From Nissolia schottii (lineage: Eukaryota; Streptophyta; Magnoliopsida; Fabales; Fabaceae): a stretch of 64,000 nt of DNA. Where the stretch lies: positions 95,548 to 159,547 of the forward strand of contig QANU01076963.1 in assembly GCA_003254905.1 (NCBI GenBank), written 5' to 3'. How positions within the stretch are numbered: the first letter of the stretch is position 1; the number at the start of each line of letters is the position of its first letter. The translations under genes were made by a program, and so were the position numbers. Below are positions 9,879-20,936 of the stretch, one piece after another. Below the pieces are notes generated by a model. That model searched no databases. It was not told the DNA's origin and worked only from the letters and a program-made list of their open reading frames with translations.

Positions 9879-11186
9879 TTAAGATTGCGATGCTCGAACT
9901 GTTGTTGTCGGCAAAAATTCAATCAAATCTGACAGGAATTCATCGTTGACGCTTTCCAAAATAGCGTCGGCAATCACAACGCCAACATCTCTGACATGCC
10001 GCTCGAATTTACTCCATTCATGCACAGAATTGAAGTAATCCAAAGCCAACAAGTGTGTTAGATTTGTGTCATCCCCAGCGCCGCCTTGCTGGCCCCACTC
10101 CTTGGTCCTCTGGCATATGATCCTCCCTAGCTCTTCAGGCCCCATGAATTCATCTTTTTTTGGCAGAGTAATTGTGATTTCCCTAACGCAATCGAATAGG
10201 AGCTGCTTTGTCTTGTGCAACACCCCTTTGGATTTCAGTATCTGCGAAACGTTTGGGCCTAGTATATCTCGCACTTCCATCTTGTACGAATACCTTTCTC
10301 CCTTTGCTGATTGGATGAGTAGACTCCACAGTGCTGCTGATAGCAGCGAATCCTCCGTTATTTTCTTCGGTACAAGGACACCGCAACTGCGTATATTTCC
10401 CGAATCATGCTGCTGATTCAACAATATTTCATCTGCCAAAGACAATACATATATATAAGAAACGTTTATAATTAATTTGGCCGCTGCTTGAGGAACCCAG
10501 TTAGCTAGGTCTCGTGAATCGTGGTTAGTTTATTTCGTAACAGCAAAAGGGACTTACCGTTTGGAAATTGGGGAAGAGGCTGGCGATGCCTTCCGCTGTT
10601 GGTACCCTGTTGGCTTTGTTGTTTAACGAAAACTAATCAAGATTTAGTGCAAAAAATAATTAAGCTTTTAAGCTAAAGATTTTTTTAGGATAAAACAGAA
10701 TTTGAGTTGGTACCTCTGTTGGGAAGGCTGATTAGATTTCTGTGACGATGAACAAGTTCCGCCTTCATCAATATCCGAGCATGAATTGAACACCGTTGAG
10801 CTGCTAGCGCTTGAGAATCGCTCTGTTTCCGCAATTGTATGATCAAAGCTACCAACTTCGCTAGGCGGAGCAACATCGTTAACACGTTCAATTCTGTTGT
10901 CAGAGTGCGTAACCGCTGCAGTACTAGATTTTTGGCTGTGAAAAGAAAGCTTCTTGTGTAGAGCTGTGCACAATTTGGAGAATGGAAAGAGAGGCTTTCT
11001 CTTTTCGTTGACTGAACTCTCTAAATTCTTGCATGAATCTGCAATGTTTGACTTAGAGATGTGGTTATTCCATCTTTTGGAGTAGCCTCTTTCTACAAGG
11101 TAAGCATCTAGGATGAAAGGATCTTGTTGCTCCTTCAGAAATTCACCCAGTCTTTTCTCTGATTTGCCTGCTGATGCTGATGCCAT
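9879..11186 (-). CDS. DUF4378 domain protein, three exons
   Basis: Exons on the minus strand are 10714-11186, 10558-10613 and 9879-10432. Donors are AG|GTACC and ACG|GTAAG; acceptors are AAAG|C and GGCAG|AT. The joined frame is open for 360 codons. I start at ATG 11186 because the ORF upstream begins with GTG. The N-terminus (KSEKRLGEFLKEQQDPFILD, then YLVERGYSK) is the conserved opening of a plant family that ends in DUF4378. The C-terminal exon carries that domain: WSKFERHVRDVGVVIADAIL, then NDEFLSDLIEF, an amphipathic acidic helix. The middle is Ser-rich and basic. Exon 2 is only 56 nt; a second acceptor at about 10596 keeps the frame and would shorten it. The family is plant-specific. Some DUF4378 proteins are linked to microtubules as TRM proteins, but I see no clear TRM motif and assign no function. 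Confidence 0.8.
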
Positions 11187-12276
11187 GGAGAAGGAAGGGG
11201 ACTTCACTTCACTTCACTTCAAGTTCATGGGTTCAAATTTCGAATACTTGGTTTATTAGAAGAATATAAAGATCAAAGAGTGGCGGTGAAGTTAAATTTG
11301 TGGGGGGGGGGGGTGATAAGGGTGCACAGCAATAAATTGGGACTTGTATTTATGATAAATTTCCTGTGTTTATTATTAATTTTAATTTATATTTCTTCTA
11401 TCCAATATTATTATTTCTTTTTATTTTTAGATGTTACATTTTATCTATAATTTTGTCTAAAATTAATTATTGTTCAATTAGATTAAGAAATTATTGGTTA
11501 TACCTATATTTATTATAAACATTTTACTATTATATTAATTGCATTACAATTTTTTATAACAATATCTTTCGCATCTAAGAGTGGACATAAGAAGTAATAA
11601 TTTGCATATAAACGCATTGAATTAATAACTTTAAACATCAAAAGTGAGGGTTAATATTAGGCGAAAGGAGTACTAAAAAAAATCCATATAAAAACCTGAA
11701 AAATTAATGATAGATAATGGTTTGTAAAGCATTCAATAATTTCTCGGTTTGGGGAGAGTGCAATTGCAGTGATATGAGGGAGATTTTATGAGGGAGTTAT
11801 GTGACCCCAGTCTGGTATAGTGCAGTCCCTCTCTGGGTTATATGGCTTTAACTGCATCTTGTCCCTTGCTACCAACTAACTTCCAGAAGCTTTCTTCTCT
11901 TCACCACCCTGAAAATCCCTTCCACTGTTTGACAATTTGAACTTTTAGCAGTGATTTGAATAATGGGTGGGTGCCGGAATCCTCATAAATATATTGAATT
12001 GCCACTCTTCTCTTCTGCCATCTGTTTTCATTTTCTTTCTCCATGCTCATTGTTTAATGTCTACAGCGACGGGTTTTAGAATATCACCTTACATTAATAC
12101 ATACCAATACTCTTCCTTTTTTATACATTAATTTTTCAGCCTCCTCCAATCATATATTACCAGCAACCATTCTCACAGATACATAAATGCACATTATAAT
12201 ATAATAAAATAAATTTAAGACTCAAATATAAATAATAATCGAAATTTTTTATGAATAATTTAACTTTAATTATAAC

Positions 12277-12432
12277 TTGGTATCGCTTAAGCAAGGTCCC
12301 GAGTTCGAGACCTTGTGAATGCAGTTATCCCCGCTGGGAGACTCACCCACCATAGTCAGGTGCGCGACCCGGGTCGGCCCAAATTAGTCAAGGCTAAGCC
12401 TAAGATACCGGGTAGGCAACCTAAAAAAAAAA
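12277..12432 (+). mobile_element. SINE-like element, tRNA-related
   Basis: TTGGTATC... is followed by CCCGAGTTCGAGACC, which holds a Pol III B-box match (GTTCGAGAC, 12303-12311). A GC-rich body follows (CCCGCTGGGAGACTCACCCA, later GCGCGACCCGGGTCGG), then a run of ten A. The body resembles the Au family of plant SINEs as I remember it. ATAAC flanks both sides (just before 12277 and just after 12432), a possible short target duplication. The A-box region is too close to the B box, so the head is probably deleted and the copy inactive. Confidence 0.6.
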
Positions 12433-12897
12433 TAACAATTCATATTCACCTTCAAATAATCCAAATTAAAGTTTGAAGAGGGATTACTCATATTTTACAA
12501 TATAGATTTCTGTGTGTTAGTTTTAGTAACGCAATAAATATCCTATTTATAGTTAAAACATAATACTTTTTTCGCATATTATAATCTCATGGGTCAAGCA
12601 TTCCCTAGTGTACTGAATTATTGATGCCACGAGGGACAACAAAGTATTACCCACCTTTTGAGCACGTATACATTGTGTGTGAATGACAAATAATGGGAAA
12701 AAATTATTAAATAATAAATACAGAAGTTATGATCCCAAATTTTGATTAAACGATTAGAGATAAGGATATACTATTGTTATGAATAATTCCATGGGTATTG
12801 AGATAAGACGTAATTTGGACCTTAGTGTATAATTCCGGAACTCAGAAAAATGAATATCGCCTTAAATTTTCAGTTAAAATATAGACAATGATGGTAG

Positions 12898-13190
12898 TAC
12901 CTATAAAAGACACTTTGCCATTTAAGTAAGTAGTTTTTTTTATAGGGATAGTAAAATGAACAAAACGTATCTCACTATGTGCAATATCTTTGCTTCATAT
13001 AGTTTCTCTTGTAAGTAGCAGTTTATAGGTTTTAATACCTATGTAACAGCCTATAATGAAACATAAATGGGTTATCTAAAGTCTTTATAATATTATTGAA
13101 GCATAAATTCGTCACTTATAAATGTGTGGACGGCTATTTATAGCCATTATTATTGTATGACAGTTATTGTTTTTGAATTCGAGATAAAGG
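12898..13190 (+). repeat. Dispersed repeat family, copy 1
   Basis: Starts TACCTATAAAAGACACT and runs through ACAAAACGTATCTC, ATAAATGGGTT and TATTTATAGCCATTATTATTG. The copies at 58950 (+) and 37740 (-) align over most of this length; a shorter one lies near 59970. I suspect an LTR or other retroelement fragment, but no ends are defined. Confidence 0.65.
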
Positions 13191-15019
13191 ACACTCAGAT
13201 TGATTATTCTAAAATATAATAAAGAATATCTTAATATGTCATATCGTGTATCTTTACCTATCTTAATATCAAAAGTTATAAAAGGAGTAGGTTAAGTCCT
13301 TAGCAACTATATATTTTTTTCCATAATATAATTGCATAAAAGGTCGGGGTGGGAACAAGAAACGATGAGATGACAAATTCAATTGAAACGACGTTTTAGT
13401 TAAACAACTCTCACTTATTTTGGGGTTAAGTACATGCTTTTTAATTTGCTGGAGGACAAGTTGATCGATTTGATTTGGCACTATGATTAAAGGCAACGCA
13501 ATTATAAACGGTCCCCAACAATGTTTTCAAAACACAGTACAGCAACTAATTTTGTATTGCTTACATGTCTTAATTAATATATTCCTTGTATGGGATTTTG
13601 CTATTTGGTGTGTGAGTTCAATATTTAAGAAAGGAACCTTGTTGAGAATTATATGATGAGTAATGATAGGGTAATAATTATGTAAGACAATTTTGGGACA
13701 GTTATGTTAAAAAAAAATGGTATATAAAATTTATGGTAAGTTTTTTATGATGAATCTCACATTTTTGAAAGAATAATTATTTTTAAGTTATCCTAAATAA
13801 TTGTCTTCCTATTATTTATCTGTAAAAAAAATACTTTCATAAACAATTGAAATAAACTAAACAAAATACCATGATTTCAGAAATAAAATAAATTATTATT
13901 GTACTTTAATCCAAGACGTCAGCATAAAAAAATAAAATGCTAAATGTCTAGGCCTGGGCCTAACTTGATACAGGCCAACTCCTTGTTGTTTTATCATCCG
14001 TTTTTGGTCTAAAATTGGAGTTTTTTTCCTTCTTAGAGTGACCACAACTTAATGAGCTAGTGACTTTGGGCCTGTTTAATTAGTTCCCCATCCAGCCATC
14101 CCCCAAATATTGCCCTTTCCACTGACCAAAAATATGAATTGGGCCACATTTACACAAGATGATCCATATTAGAGCCAATCACGACCAGAATTGTACGTAT
14201 AGATAATGCAGATTAACTAGTCGGTTATACAGCAGATTAATAATGCACATTAATAATGGATATTGTCGACTTAATGGTGCTTTTCTAGATTTAAAGTTAT
14301 CTTACAATCGTTGTCAGTGCTTCTAATCCGTGTTATTAGGTCAAAAGATAACACCCTTCTTTCCCTAAACTTTTTCCAACAACAAAGATGTTTTGTCTCA
14401 AAGATTTACTTGTAAAGAAAGAGGAAGTAGCAGAGGGCAAACATTATCATATATACAGCAATAAGAAGGCGCTATCACTTTTAGATTAATGCGTTATGTA
14501 GAATTGATTTTATATGAACCTCTTTTATAATATTTTTTTCCCTTTTTTCCTTTTGAAAAATTTTCGGTGATGGTTCGTTATGGATTTCATGGGGGCTACA
14601 AATCTGAAATTCAAAACCATTCCTTGCACATGGATAAAAATACAAATCGTTCATCAAAAAGAGATTGTTACTTTGTGAGGATACACATGCGCATGACTCC
14701 AATACAATAATTGCTTTAATCAAGCAAGAAAATTAGACAATTTAAATAGTAGGAATTTTGATATAATCAAAAGATTAATTAATGGTATGCAGAACCATTA
14801 GTGAATTACATACAAATATTTTTTGCTTTAAAAAACAGTTGAAGCAACGCTAGACACATAAATACAAATAAATATATATATATGTGTGTGTATGTATGTA
14901 TATATAGTGTGGAGTATTTTTATGTATGAATTACATTATATATTCACTCAATTAATAGCATAACTTATACCATCTCTTAATCATTCAAACAGAGGTTTAG
15001 GTTTCGAGTTCAAACTCAC

Positions 15020-15279
15020 TGTAACAAGTACGAATGGGCCTATGCATGGCCCAATAACCTTATTAGTGTCTAGGATATTATAAATAGTGAGAGAATGAAA
15101 TTAGAGGGTATGAAAAATTTGTCTAAGCTTATCCTACCTCTCTCTCTCTTAGGATTTCTTCTCTAGTTTTTCCATCACTATCCTTTTCTTTTGTAATTCA
15201 AACACAAAAGAATGCAGAAATTATCCACAATTGTTCTAATTGTTCTATAATTCCTCATATACCATTTCACTTTGTTACA
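15020..15279 (+). repeat. 5' LTR of the gag-only element
   Basis: 260 bp, TG...CA ends. Contains a TATTATAAATA stretch near 15076 that could be the promoter TATA region, and a pyrimidine-rich tract near 15140. It has a 5-bp extra GCAT-type insertion relative to the 3' LTR. Confidence 0.9.
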
Positions 15280-15280
15280 A

Positions 15281-17008
15281 ATGGTGTTTTCATTGGCCAC
15301 CATGCCTACCATCCATGGTGGTGAAAACAACTCAACCTCAACACCAGAAAATTCAGAAAAATTGGAAGAAAAACTTCCGATATTCAGCGGAGGAGATGCC
15401 TACTGGTGGATCCTCTGTGCTGGAAGGTTCTGGGATGCACGCCGGACGTCAGATCAGCTACGATTGACAGAGGCAGCAGCGGGACTGACTGGTAGGGCCT
15501 TGGCATGGTTCCGAGTATGGCGAAGGCGCAATCCGGCAGCGGAGTGGCTCACTTTTGAAGTAGCCTTCCTTCATCGCTACCAACCAGATTTCTATCCAAT
15601 TCTGCCAGAGATTCAATAGCAACAGGTCTCAGAATGGGAAATAGACTGGGAAGAAGCAGTGGCAGATTTGCGATCAAAGTTACAATGCAAATCAGAAACA
15701 AAAATGCCAGCAAAAATTCAACAACAGATGGAAGCAACAACAACAGATCCAGAAATTCAACAACAGAAACAGCAATCACACATGATACAAGCAGAAACAA
15801 AGGAAATTCCAGAGGCAACATCCAATTCAACAGTAACAACTCAGGCATTGAAGTTCACAGATCCAATAATTCAAGCAGAAACAGGAGAAAATGCAGGCAT
15901 TAAAGCATTCAGAACGGTAAATTCAAAATTACTTAAACCGGATTCGAGTTTTCCTCATCCAGATCCATCCACAGCGCGTCCCGAAGAGGTACGGTGGAAA
16001 CCACCTCCCGAGCCACCAGATCTGAAGACGGTGATGGAGATCACACCACCAGGGGGAAGCGACGGCCAACTACACACACTCGAAGGCAAGGAAATAAACT
16101 GTGAGGTCATGACGGAAGCCAAAGTGAGCATGCAGAAGCCAAGACCAGAACCGCCAGAACAAAGGGCGGTGACAGCCAAGGCGACACCGTCAAAATCACA
16201 AATAGCCGCTGCAGCGGTGATGGCCCAACCGGCAGGGGAAGGTGAAGCAGCGCTAACGTCGCCGGGAGGACAAGGTAGAAACCTGATCGGGTTAGGGTTT
16301 CAACCCCTTCGTTTTCCCTCTCTCTCTCTTCAAGCTTTGTTCCGATCACCTTCAATGGCTCCCCAAGAGGCTCATAACGGGGGATCCGCGAAGACTGCTT
16401 CTGTAGTTGTGAAGCCCGGGCTGTTGGTGGAGGCACCACAGGCGAGGCACACGACGACAAGCACGGCGACAAGCAAGGAGAACAGACTCCGGAGGGTGAC
16501 CCAAACGACGCCCCGGCCTCTAGAGGCGTGGAAGAAGAGGACAACAGGCACGAACGATGGCACTTGTGGTTCTACGGGACGCGACCGATGGTGCTCATTC
16601 GTCACCAAGGTTCTTTTGGCCGCTAACGCAAACGACGATTCGCACAATGCCTTCCATGGTGGCACTCGTGGCTATGAAGGGGGGTTGCGCAGGTTGCGGG
16701 CGGCGAGAACGACCGTCGAGGTGCTGACAGCAGACACGAACAGCGATTCGCGCCACGCCACCAACAGCGGCGCTCGTGGGCACGATGGTGGGCAGCGCGA
16801 GTTGCAGGAGGCGAAGGTGCGGGGGCTCGCAAGGAAGGAGGGGGAGCCCGCAGTGGACGACGCCTTAGCTGCGGTGCCAGGCGAGGGCGGTGAGGGGGAG
16901 AGAGGCCGTGGCGCAGGTGATGATGGCCGTCGTCGCCGCGTTGGTCGTGATGGGGCGAGCTGCAGTTTTGGCCATGAGGACTTGGGAGCAGCAGCCACTA
17001 ACACCTAA
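15281..17008 (+). pseudogene. Gag-like ORF interrupted by one in-frame TAG
   Basis: The ATG at 15281 follows the LTR directly. Residues about 30-110 match the Ty3 gag (Retrotrans_gag) region: KLPIFSGGDAYWWIL, LTEAAAGLTGRALAWF, and WLTFEVAFLHRYQP. A TAG at 15617-15619 interrupts the frame, which then stays open to 17008, giving 576 codons in all. After the gag part the protein is Gln/Thr-rich, then Pro/Glu-rich, and finally (from about 16200) GC-rich Ala/Arg/Gly sequence unlike any gag I know. There is no CCHC zinc knuckle. It could act as a structural protein if the stop is read through; otherwise it is a 112-residue gag fragment. Confidence 0.7.
16600..16830 (+). repeat. Internal degenerate duplication in the gag-only element
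   Basis: Two successive units of about 105-110 bp translate as AANANDDSHNAFHGGTRGYE... and TADTNSDSRHATNSGARGHD..., clearly related at the protein level and frame-preserving. Base composition here is strongly GC-rich compared with the surroundings. Confidence 0.6.
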
Positions 17009-17239
17009 TGGCGAGGCATGGGAGATGAAAGTAGCTCCTAGGGTTTGCTTTGGACAAGATGGGCTGTAGCTTGATGTGGTGGGCCGAGTGGACTTTAACT
17101 TGGGCCACAATCACTTAGCAAGAAAGAAGCAAAGGGATATGGGGGTCCATCAATTTTGCATTATTGCTTATGCATTTTATTTTAAGCAATGGAATCCTGG
17201 TGGAGAAAATTCTCGAACCTTGAGGACAATGTCCATTTT

Positions 17240-17253
17240 GAAGAGAGGAGTAG
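17240..17253 (+). promoter_or_regulatory. Polypurine tract of the gag-only element
   Basis: GAAGAGAGGAGTAG lies directly before the 3' LTR, after the conserved Ty3 tail sequence TTGAGGACAATGTCCATTTT. Confidence 0.75.
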
Positions 17254-17508
17254 TGTAACAAGTATGAATGAGCCTATGGCCCAATAACCCTATTAGTGTC
17301 TAGGATATTATAAATAGTGAGAGAATGAAATTAGAGGGTATGAAAAATTTGTCTAGGCTTATCCTATCTCTTTCTCTCTTAGGATTTCTTCTCTAATTTT
17401 TCCATCACTATCCTTTTCTTTTGTAATTCAAATACAAAAGAATGCAGAAATTATCCACAATTGTTCTAATTGTTCTATAATTCCTCATATACCATTCGCT
17501 TCGTTACA
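17254..17508 (+). repeat. 3' LTR of the gag-only element
   Basis: 255 bp, TG...CA, nearly identical to the 5' LTR. It carries mostly C-to-T and G-to-A type differences, as expected for methylated silent copies. Confidence 0.9.
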
Positions 17509-18077
17509 CCCACTTTAAAAGTGGATATATCCTCTTAAAATTCGAAAAATAACCGTATGGTATACGCTATACATTTGATACTTAAACAATCACAGTCACC
17601 ACAAAAGTTCATGGTAGATAACTCCCAAATATTTAAATAAAATTTGGTCACGATGTCATTCCTTGCGTTTACCAAACTTCCAAACATAGCCGACGTAGCC
17701 TTAGGTGATGGGGTCAAAGATAATACACAAATATAGTTTAAGATGTATAGAAGTAAAAAGAAGATAAATAATAGGTTTTACGAGACTTGATATACCAATT
17801 AATGCATACGAACAGACAAAAGAGAAAGAGGCTTGGTGAGGGTCACATCTTTCAACAGAAAACAGTTAAAAGTGAGTTGAGTTATTTTTTTAATTTACTA
17901 TTACATACTTCTATTAAAAAAAAATACAAATTTTGGTGCCTTTTTCATGTGCATTCATCCCTGCATTCACGTGTGGATCCTGACTAACCTCACTACCGTA
18001 AAGTTGGTCACTCTCTTTTTTTCTTTTTCATTTTTTTCTTTTCTATTACTCAGTTTTTCCCCTTTGTTTTTCCTTTA
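17509..18077. other. Intergenic spacer between two transposons
   Basis: AT-rich; ORFs here are short and without recognisable content. Confidence 0.4.
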
Positions 18078-18212
18078 TTTGACCCTAGGGGTGGGCTTGG
18101 CCTGTTTAATTAATTTTTGGCTTGAGACTGTCAGGCCGGCTAGGCCGGCCTGTTTACTCACAAATGTTCATTTATACTTATTAAAAAAATAAATTTATTT
18201 TAAGATCAATGA

Positions 18213-18265
18213 AACTCGAACTCAAGACCTCTATCATTCCCAACAATGCCTTATCCACTAGACTA
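18213..18265 (-). promoter_or_regulatory. Pol III A/B-box-like pair in the left arm
   Basis: The minus strand reads TAGTCTAGTGG (18255-18265), a full match to the A-box consensus TRGYNNARNNG. GTTCGAGTT (18213-18221) follows and misses the B-box consensus GWTCRANNC only at the last base. The spacing of 44 nt is that of a tRNA gene. No complete tRNA fold is present. Confidence 0.55.
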
Positions 18266-18610
18266 ACATTACTTTTTACAACATTTTATGCAATCATATT
18301 TATTAATATAATTTTATTATTTATTTTTTTTTAAAGAAACCTTAATCTAAAGAGTCCCTAGGACTCTCCCACACTCACACTCTCATTTGAATAATGTGAG
18401 AGAGTTTTGCTGGCATTTTCCTTTTTGTTTTTTGTTGGTATAATGTCATATATCAGTGATAGACCTGCCTGTGTATTTTTTTATCATAAAAAATAAAAAT
18501 AAATATTAAAATAAAATATGCAATTTTTAATTTTTAAAAAATAATCATAACAAAGTATTATTTTTGTTAATAACTTAATTTCTTAATATAATAATATTCT
18601 AAAGTAAAAA

Positions 18611-18612
<2 letters not shown>

Positions 18613-18650
<38 letters not shown>
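18613..18650. repeat. (AT)n microsatellite
   Basis: About 18 AT dinucleotides in the centre of the foldback element. Confidence 0.95.
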
Positions 18651-18654
<4 letters not shown>

Positions 18655-19184
18655 GTATTTCTTGAGAGAATGGAGAGAGTTTAACTGAATATATAACATT
18701 TACTATATAACAAGCAAGAGCGTATAAATTCAATATGAATCAAAAAGACATTTTCAATAAAGAATTGAAACTCTAAAGTTGCAAGCTGTTGGGGTATGCC
18801 CATGAAGAAGCATATCAAAAGATAAGTCTAAGCAATGTGAATATCTTTTATGTGAGAGAAAAATCAAATTTTCATCCATTGATTTTATCATTAAGAAACC
18901 AAAGTCCATATCCCAAAAGAGTTTGCTCAATTTTATTATGTATATCACCAATTCTCTTGCTTCGTATGTGATAGTAAGATCATAAACAGAATATATGGCA
19001 TTTGACCAACAAAAAATAAATAGGAAAATGCCAGCAATACTCTCTCATATTATTCAGATGAAATGAGAGTGTAAGTGTGGGAGAGTCCTATGGACTCTTT
19101 AGATTATGGTTTATTTTTAAAAAAATTAAATAATAAAATTATATTAATAAATATGATTGCATAAAATGTTGTAAAAGGTAATGC

Positions 19185-19237
19185 TAATCTAGTGGATAAG
19201 GCATTGCAGTGAATGGCAGAGATCTTGGGTTCAAGTC
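19185..19237 (+). promoter_or_regulatory. Pol III A/B-box-like pair in the right arm
   Basis: TAATCTAGTGG (19185-19195) is one base from the A-box consensus. GTTCAAGTC (19229-19237) matches the B-box consensus in full. Spacing is 44 nt. It mirrors the pair in the left arm, so both arms derive from one tRNA-related sequence. Confidence 0.55.
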
Positions 19238-19295
19238 TCACTGAAGGTAAAATGAGTAACAGGCGGCCTGATCTATTCTCACCCCTATTTGACCC

Positions 19296-20240
<945 letters not shown>

Positions 20241-20669
20241 TTAACTCCTATTAATGTTGTGAAAGCGCGTGGTGATGCCCAGAATGGCATATAGATCCGA
20301 AAGAGTGGCGACAAGTGAAACGGATTCGGATTGTAACTGATCGTTCTGAATGGAGAGTAGGAGGTGCTGGTGCATGGCGACGACTAGCCGGTTCTCGAGT
20401 TCTCGGTTTTCGAGTCTCAAGCGGTTCAATTGGGCCGTGAGGTTCTCTAAGTGCCTCTTCTTCCTGCACCTCGACCTCCGGGCCGATTCCCGGTTCGACT
20501 GCATGCGCCTCAGCTTTCTTTCCTCGGTTGAGTAAACCGCCCGGTTCGACCCCTTCGAACCGGAGCTCGGGCTGCCCGGGTGGTGATTAATGAGGGTAAA
20601 GAGGTCTTGGATTTCGGTTTCGGACAGCTGCATGGGGAGATGGACCGCTTCGTGGTGTTGGAACGGCAT
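20241..20669 (-). CDS. bZIP transcription factor, group S type
   Basis: Intronless ORF of 142 residues. The basic region (about residues 57-76) has the invariant N-x7-R: NRESARRSR, followed by a Lys/Arg run that acts as nuclear signal and DNA contact. The zipper starts ten residues after the Arg, with Leu at heptad positions 1, 2, 3 and 5 and Ala at the fourth. Short, intronless plant bZIPs with SNRESARRSR are group S proteins, which bind ACGT-core sites and often pair with group C bZIPs. The N-terminal half is not diagnostic. The 5' leader holds a 70-codon ORF (20679-20888) that does not resemble the sucrose-control uORF of S1 members, so an S1 assignment is not supported. A member close to AtbZIP4-like proteins is a guess. 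Confidence 0.93.
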   Translation of the reverse strand: MPFQHHEAVHLPMQLSETEIQDLFTLINHHPGSPSSGSKGSNRAVYSTEERKLRRMQSNRESARRSRCRKKRHLENLTAQLNRLRLENRELENRLVVAMHQHLLLSIQNDQLQSESVSLVATLSDLYAILGITTRFHNINRS

Positions 20670-20893
20670 GGCTTTGGCTCAATTAATTGAAGAGAGAAGA
20701 GAAAAAAAAAGCGGTGAGTTGAAGAGAGTGAACCGGAGGGAAGAAGGGAAGGGAACAGGGAGGAATTGAAGTGTAGGAGGGGGGTATTTGAAGGAGGAGG
20801 AGGGGAGACTCACGGGGTCCACGCGAGCAAAAGATTTTGGAAAGCCATTGGTCCAATTATAATAATATATATTTTTTATCTGTACCACTTTTA

Positions 20894-20895
<2 letters not shown>

Positions 20896-20932
<37 letters not shown>
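20896..20932. repeat. (TA)n microsatellite
   Basis: About 18 TA units, upstream of the bZIP gene on its 5' side. Confidence 0.95.

Positions 20933-20936
<4 letters not shown>

Larger units (their letters stand above)
11187..15019. other. Intergenic, several old repeats, no supported gene
   Basis: Contains a 12-base G run at 11302-11313 just upstream of the DUF4378 gene, and a decayed Stowaway-like MITE near 11392-11672 (ends TAATATTGGATAGAAG versus TAATATTAGGCGAAAG in inverted orientation). It also holds the SINE-like sequence at 12277-12432, a dispersed repeat copy at 12898-13190 and a weak inverted repeat around 13665-13822. The remaining sequence is AT-rich with no gene-like ORF. Confidence 0.45.
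15020..17508 (+). mobile_element. Gag-only Ty3-type LTR element (TR-GAG-like), 2.5 kb
   Basis: Direct repeats at 15020-15279 (260 bp) and 17254-17508 (255 bp) both start TGTAACAAGTA and end CGTTACA or TGTTACA. The flanks CTCAC and CCCAC look like a 5-bp target duplication with one mismatch. The interior carries a gag-type ORF and ends ACCTTGAGGACAATGTCC...GAAGAGAGGAGTAG, the familiar Ty3 3' end and polypurine tract. Protease, reverse transcriptase, RNase H and integrase are all absent, so it must be mobilised in trans. LTR-gag-LTR elements of this size have been described in plants as TR-GAGs. The LTRs differ at about eleven positions plus two small indels. The primer-binding site after the 5' LTR is poor. 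Confidence 0.9.
18086..19287. mobile_element. hAT-type foldback element with long inverted arms, 1.2 kb
   Basis: The element starts TAGGGGTGGGC and ends TCTCACCCCTA, typical hAT termini, and is flanked by the exact 8-bp target duplication TTTGACCC (18078-18085 and 19288-19295). The arms, about 18086-18422 and 19022-19287, are inverted copies of each other. Shared sequence includes GGAAAATGCCAGCAA at the inner edge, GTGTGGGAGAGTCCTA, and AATATGATTGCATAAAATGT. The left arm is longer because of an indel near the outer end. The 600-bp centre is AT-rich with an (AT)n tract and has no transposase. Each arm holds a tRNA-like pair of Pol III boxes, listed separately. Confidence 0.85.

Noticed and set aside
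16107..16544. Long minus-strand ORFs across 15.5-17.0 kb
   Set aside because: They are shadows of the GC-rich gag frame: low-complexity Ser/Pro/Leu peptides without recognisable domains.
20679..20888. Upstream ORF in the bZIP leader as a sucrose-control uORF
   Set aside because: The 70-codon sequence shows no resemblance to the conserved SC-peptide of S1 bZIPs.
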